Source: Pinus tabuliformis (Eukaryota; Streptophyta; Pinopsida; Pinales; Pinaceae). Taken from it: a stretch of 64,000 nt of DNA. The DNA lies in NCBI GenBank assembly GCA_031772625.1, contig CM062819.1:820175503-820239502 (forward strand), in the 5' to 3' direction. Below, piece after piece: positions 22,340 through 31,310 of this stretch (its first letter is position 1; each line of letters opens with the position of its first letter). The position numbers and the translations under genes were made by a program. The notes under the pieces were generated by a model that did not search any database, was not told where the DNA came from, and was given only the letters and a program-made list of their open reading frames with translations.

Positions 22340-23623
22340 GTAGACGAAAATTTGTCTCTAATATATGTAAGCAATGAGTGGTATGGAGATATCATAGTTT
22401 ATCTCCAAACCCAAAAGTTTAGGCCTAACACCTCTCGCTCCGAACAAAAACGTATACGATACCAAGCAAAAGACTACATGATCGTCGGTGATACACTTTA
22501 CCGTCGTGGTGTCGATACAGTTCTGAGGAGTTGCCTTACCCATGAGGAGGCCGAAAAAGCCCTGAATGATTGTCATTCAGGCGCGTGTGGGGGGCATTAG
22601 TCTGGATATGCAACAGCACAAAGAATCTTACGAGCAGGATACTTCTGGCCAACCATGTTCAAATATTGCATAACCGCAGTCAGAAGTTGCCATGCTTGTC
22701 AAATCTTTGATAGCAAAACCAGACGACCACCTGCACCTTTACAGCCGATAGTTGCTGTTGGGCCATTCGCCAAGTGGGGCATCGATTTCATGCAATGTAA
22801 CCCCACCTCGACCAGGGGGTATGGGTATATTATAGTTGCTGTTGACTATTCTACCAAATGGGCCGAGGCGATGCCTACATTGGATAACACTGGTGAAACA
22901 ACTGCCCTTTTCTTTTTCAATCATGTAGTCGCCAGGTTCGGCGTACCACAGGCTATAGTTACAGATCATGGGCCGCATTTTCGCAATCACATGATGGTCG
23001 AATTAGCTGCCAAGCTAGGGCTATCTCACGACAGCTCTACCCCATATTATCCGCAAGCCAACGGACAAGTTGAGGCAATCAACAAGGTCCTGAAGCGTAT
23101 GTTGCAAAGCATGATTGGGGTTCATAAAAGAAGGTGGCACCTAATCCTGTACTCAGCCTTGTGGGCTTACCGAACGTCGGTAAAGAACACAACCGGGTTC
23201 ACACCTTTTCAACTGGTGTATGGCCTGGAAGTGGTCTTACCAATCCAGTGCGAAATTTCATCGCTTAAACTCGCAATCGATCTTCTCCCCGGAACTTCAG
23301 AAGAAGAGGCTCGTTTCTTGGAACTAATCCAATTGGATGAAACCCATCGTGATGCCGCTTTGGCTAACGAAGCTCATAAGAAACGAGTCAAGGCTCAGTT
23401 CGACAAAAATGTCAAACCCCGTGTCTTCTCAGAAGGTGATTTGGTCTTGCTTTATGACCAAGAATCCGATAAATTGGGAGCAGGAAAATTCAAGTCCTTA
23501 TGGATGGGCCCCTATATTGTTAAAAGGGTGTTAGCAAAAGGGGCCTATGAGTTAATGGATTACGATGGAATTCCACTGGCGCAGCCCCGCAACGGGTTGT
23601 ACCTCAAGCATTACTATGCTTAA
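22340..23623 (+). pseudogene. Element B integrase
   Basis: The zinc-binding H-H-C-C unit spans about 22570-22700 (CHSGACGGH, then CHACQ). One TAG lies at 22598 inside it. The catalytic core has D in WGIDFM (about 22785), D in IVTDHGPHF (about 22965) and E in ANGQVEAINK (about 23060), the D,D-35-E pattern. The C-terminal part (VFSEGDLVLLYDQES, WMGPYIVKRVL) matches gypsy integrases. It ends at TAA 23621-23623 with no chromodomain. It would insert the cDNA in the genome. Confidence 0.88.
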
Positions 23624-23709
23624 ATAGTAACCTGCATGCTTTTGTTGTATTTTGCTTCGCTAAAAGTGTTTGCTCTGGTCGAGTGATCCCCCTTTTTCAT
23701 TCGTTGCAG

Positions 23710-24135
23710 ATGTCGAACCTTATGGAGACATGTGTTGGATATGCCGACGGAGCAAGTCGTAGTTCGAGGAACCTATCCTCCGCAGCCTGGGCCATTTTTG
23801 ATCCAAGCGGCGAGTTAGTAAGTTTCAGAGGGGTATGTATTGGGCAATCAATGAATAACATCGCTGAGTATAGCGCGTTGATAGAACTACTCTCTGATGC
23901 CATCACACGTGGCATACGCCGACTAATTGTCAGGCTAGACTCACAGCTCGTAATACTACAACTCAATGGTATATATTCTGTTCGCAATCCAGCTATTTAT
24001 TGCATGTTCCTAAGGGTTAAGATCTTGGAAAGACGATTTGATTCAATTCAATATCAACATATTTCAAGAAACTTAAACACATTAACTGACTCATTAGCAA
24101 ACTATGTGTTAGATAGACATTTGCAACATTTATGA
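23710..24135 (+). CDS. Second RNase H, downstream of integrase (element B)
   Basis: A separate open frame, about 86 bases after the integrase stop. From the ATG at 23710 it gives about 141 residues. It has the RNase HI pattern: first Asp in VGYADGASRSS, Glu in NNIAEYSALIELL, Asp in RLDSQLVILQL and a final Asp in NTLTDSLANYVLD. This is the RVT_3 / archaeal-like RNase H type described as an added domain in Tat-lineage gypsy elements, where I recall it lying between the first RNase H and integrase. Here it lies after integrase in its own frame and is intact while the rest of pol is broken. It may have its own translation start (reinitiation) or come from a frameshifted extension. Confidence 0.85.
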   Translation: MSNLMETCVGYADGASRSSRNLSSAAWAIFDPSGELVSFRGVCIGQSMNNIAEYSALIELLSDAITRGIRRLIVRLDSQLVILQLNGIYSVRNPAIYCMFLRVKILERRFDSIQYQHISRNLNTLTDSLANYVLDRHLQHL

Positions 24136-24338
24136 AAAGGACACATCATCAAAGATTGTACATATGGATCACGTAAATCAACCAGAATAAAACTCGAAAA
24201 TCAAAATATATATAAGCTGTTTATATAGTTCATACATAATGTTCTGTAACCAAGACAAAATTGGTCATATGACCTAAAACTCAAAAAGATGCTAGGGGGC
24301 ACCCTAGCCTAGTGGTGCTCATGATAGTACGTCACGGC
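24136..24338. other. Spacer between second RNase H and antisense gene
   Basis: About 200 AT-rich bases that serve as the shared 3' end of the two convergent frames. No motif is recognised. Confidence 0.5.
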
Positions 24339-24586
24339 CTATGCAATCATGCGCAAGAGACGAGTCCATCGTCTAGGCACACCAATAGTATGCCGCTGCA
24401 GCTGTAAAGGTAACTCGTCAATCTGTACATCCGGAAGACCGCAAGTAAGGCTCTCAACCTGCTCCTGCACAGCTGTAAGGGTCTCAGTATCATCCAAATC
24501 GCGAATAACAACCCTCCTAGCAAGCTCCACTGCCGGGGCAGCAACTGGCGATCTCGGACGAACTGCTGGACGAACAGGACCAATAT
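24339..24586 (-). CDS. Antisense accessory gene of element B, last exon
   Basis: The last predicted exon of a gene on the strand opposite to gag-pol. It follows the acceptor GCATGCAG at 24587-24588 and stays open to TAG at 24339-24341. It encodes a Pro/Arg/Val-rich segment (RPAVRPRSPVAAPAVELARR) and an acidic stretch with TLTAVQEQVESL. Joining it to the previous exon keeps the frame, whereas reading through the intron meets a stop. Function is unknown. Confidence 0.65.
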
Positions 24587-24685
24587 CTGCATGCACCCAA
24601 GAGTACAATTAAAAGTCTTGATAGAGTAAAGCACAGCAACATTATGAATAAGAACAGTAAACAGTAATATGGTCAAGGAGTTTAC
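24587..24685 (-). other. Predicted intron of the antisense gene (element B)
   Basis: 99 bp, minus strand. Donor is TTG|GTAAAC (GT at 24685-24684) and acceptor is TGCATGCAG| (AG at 24588-24587), with a T-rich, AT-rich interior typical of plant introns. Unspliced, the upstream frame stops within it. Confidence 0.65.
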
Positions 24686-25271
24686 CAATGGCGCCCCACT
24701 GTTCGCCATCCGGTAGCACCAAATCCGGGTCACCTCGGAAATCCATACCCACATATGGATACTCGGAAAACGCCATCTCCTGGCGCTCGAACCACCTAAA
24801 GAAGGCCTCGGTAAAAGTAATCTGAGGTTGACCAGCATGCCTAGACATGTGGTCGACCCACCTCTGCATGCGTGGCTCGGTCGGAGAAGGCAAGTCGAGT
24901 ATGATGTACTGAGGCTGCATCAGTGGGATTTTCTCCAAGGCGAAGGCAGTCAGAATAGAACCAAATCCAAAGTTCTTCAGCTTCCCGTCCTTTACCTTGG
25001 TCAATTGACTTTTCATCTGAGCAAGTACTGCGTCACACCAGTTGAATACTTTCGGTTGGAGACACTCCAAGGCGTGCTGCATATAAGATCTGTTGGCAAC
25101 ATGTAGAGCTGCGCTGCCGGCCATCCTACCAATAGTGAACAGAATGGACCTGAGAGCCCGATCAGTAATCTCACGGATAACAATCTTGCTGTCTCTGCTC
25201 GGCTGAGAACCTTCCCTGCAATACTGGCGGACATAATCTCTGGTGGAATTATTCCCCCGGGCCGTACCTGA
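24686..25271 (-). CDS. Antisense accessory gene of element B, main exon, 3' part
   Basis: Continues the exon that starts at 39503-39545, beyond the insertion of element C. Removing C and one CCTGA target copy keeps the reading frame exactly. It encodes an unrecognised alpha-helical-looking protein with EITDRALRSILFTIGRM, HALECLQPKVFNWCDAV, FGFGSILTAFALEKIPL and a Trp-rich end (FRWFERQEMAF). Together with 39268-39503 and 24339-24586 the coding length is 1065 bases (354 residues plus stop). It resembles accessory proteins of other plant gypsy elements, but I cannot name the family with certainty. Confidence 0.7.
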
Positions 25272-27396
25272 TGGTGAGCTCCAGTATTGTAGCAATAATG
25301 CTACAACTCCTGGGGCTTCCTGTCTCTCATTTTATCAACCCGGTAGTTCGTACAAACTTGGAAGCGACGGTGCTATATGCACAAGTACTAGCTCTTGTCG
25401 CAGCTGTCACTTGGTCAGCTGGCACAAGTCCGCTAGGGCTCAAGCCAACTTCTATAGGCTCTCAGAAGAATCTTGCTAGTTGATGGACGAAAGCTAATCT
25501 CAAAGGAAAGCTACTTTACTTGACAAAAATGAACTGAAAGCAAATCAAAGCATGTAAACCTAGGAAACCCTAATTTAACTAGTCTAACCTCTACAATGCA
25601 AGAAAGGTGCATGAAACTTCTACCAATGCTGTTGTTACCTCTAATAAGTGCAAATGCATGGATCTAAACTATTTGCATCATGGAAGATATGTTTTTGTAT
25701 TTTTCCTTTAAGTGTGTGGAATGATTGTGATCTTGTGCTAACTAGGGTTTGGTTGTGCAGATGGGATGGAGAAGGAAGGAAAGCGTGGGATAGGTTGGGG
25801 AGGCTAAGAGAGGTCCCTAGGGATCCTTAGCATCCATCCACAGAGGTTCCTCGCATTCAGATGCTCAGCAACCGAGAGAGTGGCCTCCTACAGGATGGCT
25901 GTGGAGGATCCTACAGGATACTCTGTTTTCTACAGGATGTCTACAAATGGCTACAGGATGACCTACCGTGAGTGTTTGGAGTGATGGAGGAGTAATGGAA
26001 TGGTAGGGGAAGATGTGTAAGGTAGGAATGAGGCTGGTGATGGCTGTAGAAGTGGAGGAATAGGATAGGGAGTGAATGTAAGGAGTAGGTTGGAAGATAG
26101 AGGGCTAGGTCAATGAAAGGGCTAGAGAATGGAAGTACGTGAGGAGTGAAAGACTTTGGGAGATAACAGAGCGGAGCAGGGGTCGAAGATGTGGTTGCAT
26201 GCGTGATCAAGATGGAGAATGAAGTAATGGAATGAGAGAGAGCAGTGTAAATGGAACAAATGCTTATGACTGTCACTTAACCAAAAATGCATCAACCTAA
26301 ACTACTTGTGCCTGTAAATTCGATGAGCAACAATCTAAACGTGAAAGAGAACGTGCATGAAGCTGTGGTAAGGAAGTGTGGTGCAGGTGTGAATCTTGTA
26401 GAAGCAACTAACTTAACGTGACTGTGTTGGCAGCAATCATGGAATAAAGAAATGCGTATTTTTGGTGGTTAATCATGGACTTCACTCCAATCCCAGATGA
26501 GACGGCAGTGAGCCTTAACAACCTTTTTGTTGGAGCTCCAATGGACTATATCTATCCTCTGCTACACGAAACAACTGTAAACAAACTCACCATAAGCAAA
26601 TCCTATCTAACTCATGAGAAAGACCAACTTAACAACCTGTAATTCGAATTGCATGTGCAAATGAAAACTCAAAGTGCTGAAAACGAAATGGAAACAACAC
26701 TACAGCAGAGGGGACCTATGGCTCTCAGGTTGGGCCCTAACCTGAGAGCTATAGTCTCCTTAAGGAACTCAGAACTAGATCACAAACTGCCTTCTTTATT
26801 CATAACTGATATCATGCCAAATTGGCTTACAAAAAGGAACGAAAACTGAACTGTGCTCCAAAATTACAATAGCAATACGAGAGTTTCAACAACCTATCTA
26901 AGGCTAAAGCCTTCATACTTATACAAAAATGATGATCCAACAAGTGTCCTACATTTTAGGAGCTCGGCTGTCCAACTAGAGTTTAACTGCTGATCCTGTA
27001 GGATGGTCATAATTGTTGTTCCTGTAGAGCAGTTTATAACTGTTGTTCCTATAGAACAGCTGGCCGTTTTTTAAGCTCGGAGGGGAGATGGATTAGAGCT
27101 CAGAGTTCTTGATGGGAATCACGAGGGATGTCCCTAGAACCGTGGACATCCTCTCCCAAAACCCGCAGTGCCACCTCGTTGTCTCCTTAACTCCTTTTTC
27201 ATTGTCTTTTGCTCCCTTTTAATGCCAAAACCTGGAATCAAAATGCATTAGTCACGTAGAGAGAGTGCCTACCCTTCTTCCTACAAACAACATGAATAAA
27301 CTAAGAAATGCATGCATAAGCAATAAAAAATGAATGGTTTGAGCAAGTAGAATAGGCCAAAATGAGCCCAAATTGTACCAAAATTGGGGCTCATCA
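25272..27396 (-). repeat. Element C 3' LTR (left)
   Basis: On the minus strand it runs from TGATGAGCCCC to GGAGCTCACCA. A TATA-like TGTATAAGTATG is on the minus strand at about 26918-26930. It carries six TCCTGTAG/CTACAGGA words (25888, 25911, 25930, 25951, 26994, 27020). Confidence 0.95.
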
Positions 27397-27409
27397 TCAC
27401 CCCCCAGCT
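27397..27409 (-). other. Element C polypurine tract
   Basis: The minus strand reads AGCTGGGGGGTGA directly against the LTR start. It primes plus-strand cDNA. Confidence 0.85.
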
Positions 27410-27420
27410 GAACCATTTGC

Positions 27421-29325
27421 TCATCCTTGAGCAATTTTGCCCCGGCTCCTTGTCCTTGGCCGAGAGCTGTGGCCCAGAACCTGCTCCTTCTTCTCTATTT
27501 TTGGGCCCTCTGTTTTCTCTGCCTCAGGTGGAGACGAGGGTGGTGCTTCTTCCCCCTTTTTCATTTCCTTGAGCCGGGCTTCAAAAGGCGACTGGCCTAT
27601 TTTCCGCGTCCAGGAAGTGACTTTTGGGCTTCCCTTCTCAAGGGTGGCTTGTGTTTTAGAGGGAGTTCTTGTACTGGGTGGAGTAGGGATGTCTCCTGAA
27701 GTGGGTTGGCTGCTGGGTGGAGGCAGCGACTTGTCTGTTTTCATTCTCTGACTCCTCCTTGTTTCGGAAGGTAGAGGGATTTCCCTCTCTCTCTTTTCTT
27801 TGGGTTTTGCCGGTGTGTTGAGGGCAGCCAGTGCCGCTGCCGCCTCCTTTTCGAGGATGCTAGACTTCCCTTTCTTGTGCTTTGCTCTCTCAGAGCTCCT
27901 TGTAGAGGGGCCCTCCTCCTTTGGTTTCGGGCCTCCTGCAGAAGACCCTTCTTTGACCGGTTTTGGGCTCCCTGCAGGAGCATCTTCCTTAGCTCTTGGG
28001 CTTTCCGTAGGAGCCTTTTATTTTAGCACGTCTGGGCTTCCTGCAGGAGCTCTTTCCTTTAGCAGTTTTGGGCTTCCTGTAGAAGCCTTTTCTTGAATTT
28101 TTGGGCTTCCTGTAGAAGCCTTTGTCTTTGTTTCCAGACTTCCTGTAGAAGTTTGTTCCTTAGTGATTTTCGGGCTTCTTGTAGAAGACCCTTTCTTTAC
28201 GCTCTGTGGGTCTTTTGTAGAAGATCCCTTCTCTGTTTTTGAGCCTCTTGTAGAAACCTTCGCCTGCTTTCCTGTAGGCGTTGTTCTTGGGCTTCCTGTA
28301 GAAGCCTGCATTTGTTTCCCTATAGATGCAGCTGTCACCACCTTTTCTTGCTTGGCTGCGTGGATTTTGCTTTTGGCTTTGCCTGCAGGAGCTGACGAGG
28401 TGCTTGGGCTGGCAGGGACCACCTCAGTCTTGACTGCCCTGCTTTTCAACCTCTGTTCTCTTGCTGACAGGATGGGGGTGTCTTCTTTTGCTCTGTCATC
28501 CTTTCCCTCCTCCTTTTCCTTTCGTTCTTCCTTCTGTGCCAGAGTTGGGACCTTTTTTCTTTTCCCTTTCTTACTCTTGGCTACGGGCTCTTCTTCTTCA
28601 CCGCTAGAGGACTCCGTTTCTTCAAGTAACATTTTTATGTCCCCTTCCCGTGTTAAGTTCCTAAATGATTCCCATGCGAGGGGGACTTTATATGAGTGAA
28701 GATCATCCTCCACAAGCAATTTTATCATCCCATGATGGGCTATCTGATCAGGGATTCCGTCCTTGAGCTTTGTAGAGCACTCCATCAAGGACTGCAGTAA
28801 AAAGTAAGGAATGCTCAGCCTCTGTGCTGCAGGGAGGTCAATCTGGTGTCTTAGTTCATTGAGCAGCCTGAAGTGATACGCATATATGATGCTGTAACGA
28901 CCCTCACAGGTGATATATTTCATAATTTGCAAACTGACTTCGTTCCATGGTGGCAACAGGCTTGTCCTTTTCACCCCATTTTTGTCCTCTGTGAATGATT
29001 CTTCAGGCGGGAAGAACTCCTTCTTTGCTTGCTGGCTCTGCTTCCGTTCTTCTTTATCCCACGGGAGACCCATAGGAAGCTCAGTGATTCTACTGATGGA
29101 CTGCGGGGTTATCTTGAGGCTTAGGCCTCTGAAATTGACTGTGGCCAGCACCTTGGATTTTGGCCTCAGGGCCTGCAAGAATTCCTCGGCTACTTCATCA
29201 TCGTAGCCCTGTAGCTTATCACAAAAAGGCATCCATTGTGCTCTAGTGAAGAGCTCAACCACTGCCGGGTTTCTCCTTAATGTATTTGAATCAGTGGGCT
29301 CTCGCCTGATAAACCCACCAGGCAT
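27421..29325 (-). pseudogene. Accessory protein gene of element C (one in-frame stop)
   Basis: A single minus-strand frame of 634 codons from the ATG at 29325 (MPGGFIRREP) to TGA at 27421, ending just before the polypurine tract. One TAA at 28018-28020 (codon 436) interrupts it. An in-frame ATG exists upstream at 29457, but I prefer 29325 as it starts the conserved-looking part. Residues about 1-240 form a folded domain with QWMPFCDKLQGYDDEV, VNFRGLSLKIT, SISRITELPMG and a Phe/Tyr/Leu-rich helical part. From about 250 the protein is charged and low-complexity, with many STGSPK repeats at about 28040-28320 encoded by CTTCCTGTAGAAG-like DNA. It is not gag or pol. The SLKIT...ITELPMG block matches the accessory proteins of A and B. 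Function is unknown. Confidence 0.72.
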
Positions 29326-31000
29326 GACGAACACAGTGGTTTTGACCAAAGGTGGTAAATACAAAAGGAATTCGGTCTTATAGACAGAGCATGCAATGCA
29401 TTCACAAAACCACAGTCTAATTATACTGCTATCCTGTAGAAGCGATAGTATGGGCACGGCAATCCAATGTTTTTTTTATGACCAGACTGTGAATAATGAC
29501 CTTGCCACCTTTGAAAACCAATTGCGGAAGGAGTTTCAGGGTTACCTCTTTTCCGCCACCTTTTTTTTTACGTGAAGACTTCACCTTCCTGTAGAGACTG
29601 CTTTCCTGTAGATACTGCTTCCTGTAGGACTGCGTTCCTGTAGAAACTGTTCCTGTAGGAGCAGTGCGCAGACTTCGGGGGGAGCTATAGTTGAACAGCG
29701 GTCGAGAGGTGCCTTACCAGCGTTCAGGTAGCCGAGAGCTTGGCGTATCAACATGCAGAGGTAATCAGAGGAGCTACTCGAGTCTTGAAGTGAGGTTGAT
29801 GGATATATACGCTTAATCGAGCCGATTAGATTTTGAATCGGCGCAGCTCGTGGCACGGGGGGTGAGCTGTCCCCGCCGGACCGTTGGGTGATGTCACCCA
29901 TCATCCGCCTGCACATTCGCTGCTGCTGCATTCATTCCCACAGATCTGCCGCCGCCCTTTTCGGTTAAACTCGTTTCACGGTTGACGGGACTGATCTTCA
30001 CGTGCGTGCTGCGTGTGTCCTTTGTTGTGGCTGCCACCTCATCATCCTACTATCCCTTCACTAGCCGATGTGGCCGGTCAACTGGCCTTACGGCCGCTCA
30101 ACCATTCACCTTTATGCCATGCAAAACAAATCAAAGTAATATCCATGCGATTTGATGGAGAGAAGGATTAGAACACTTACCTGCGCGCGTCTGCATATGA
30201 TTTTCAGGTTTTTGGACGACGGATCTACCTGCTGCATGTGGCTTACACAGTCCAGAGGCTCGTGGTCACGGGATGCTGGCGCTGTGGTGGACGTTCTGGT
30301 TGCATGCGCTCGTGTTTTGCTTGCAGATGGCTGGCCGATGAATGGCATCCACTCCTGCAGGTTTGACTGCTACAGGATTCCCGCGGGAGCCTTGCAACAG
30401 TCTCACCTCCTTGGGTGCATGCTGCATGCTGGCGGTTCTGGCTTCTCGATCACGATCCCAGCGCTTCTGATGCATAACGTGGATGTGGTATGGCTCTCGG
30501 TGCTTGGTTTTTCTTTGACAGATGTTTTTTTCACGAGAACTCATTGCTTTGTTGTGCTGCTGCAGGGATCTTGGTTGCATGGCGACGAGGATGGTGGAGC
30601 AAGATAATAGCAATGTTCAGGGGTACCATCAGTGGCATGCATGCATTCAATCCACTCCTCAGTCGCTAGATCTTCATTTGAAACACATTTCAGCCGTCAC
30701 AACCTTCTACAGGAAGTTTCCTGTAGAACACAGAGCTTCCTGTAGAAATTTTGCACTTTCCTGTAGAAGATCCGTGTCTTTCTGTAGGAAGACTGTCTGT
30801 TCCTGTAGAAAACTGTATCTTCCTGTAGAAGATCCAAATCATGATGAAAATTGCGCATACCTTGAAAAACATTGTTATTCTTGGAGGAGGTGTTGATGAC
30901 ATCCTTTGATAGCATGATGAAGGCCCCTGGCTTGGAGTGGAGAGGCTTCTTCTCCTCCATAGAACATCTGCATGCAAAACTTTTATTGTGCTTATTGATT

Positions 31001-31043
<43 letters not shown>

Positions 31044-31114
31044 GAAAAGATAGCAGGGGCGCCCCAAAGAGGTTTTCACCCTTGTTACCTGCCCTGAGCG
31101 CCTCAAAGAGGTTT
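29326..31114 (-). promoter_or_regulatory. Motif-rich spacer and possible internal promoter (element C)
   Basis: Lies between pol and the accessory frame. A tandem array of five TTCCTGTAG words spaced 15-17 bp apart sits at 29587-29658, and a second cluster of exact and near matches at 30707-30828. On the minus strand a TATA-like GTATATATC lies at 29802-29810, preceded by a GC-rich stretch, about 480 bases before the accessory ATG. This is a plausible internal promoter. Several short open frames here look accidental. Confidence 0.4.
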
Positions 31115-31247
31115 TCACTCAAGGATCTTTTTTAAACTTTCTTCTTTTTTTTTTTTTTTTTTTTTTGAAAGACAATAGGAGCGCCTCAATGAGGTTTTCA
31201 CCCCTACTGCCTGCCTTGGGCGCCTCAGAGAGGTTTTCACCCAAGGC

Positions 31248-31287
<40 letters not shown>

Positions 31288-31310
31288 CTTTTTTTTTTCT
31301 TCTTTTTTCT
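31013..31310 (-). repeat. Poly-A tracts with GTGAAAACCTC repeats at the end of element C pol
   Basis: Three long T runs on the plus strand (about 31019-31043, 31147-31167, 31261-31310) alternate with four copies of a block whose minus strand reads GGGTGAAAACCTCTTTGAGGCGC, at about 31050, 31096, 31172 and 31219. The period of the larger unit is about 120 bp. The pol frame runs through it as Lys runs and VKTSLRR repeats. Confidence 0.85.

Noticed and set aside
27421-27751. Plus-strand frames of 90-104 codons at the left end of C
   Set aside because: Shadows of the accessory protein's C-terminal part, which is continuous on the minus strand.
28163-28699. 178-codon plus frame opposite the accessory gene of C
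   Set aside because: Shadow of the Ser/Lys/Glu-rich coding strand; Phe/Leu/Ser-rich with no domain.
30152-30896. Plus-strand frames of 124-151 codons in element C
   Set aside because: They run against the element, have no recognisable motif, and lie in a GC-rich, motif-rich spacer with equal open frames on both strands.
30690-31122. Lys-run proteins of about 141 codons
   Set aside because: Two overlapping frames both read through the same poly-A repeats, so they are repeat artefacts.
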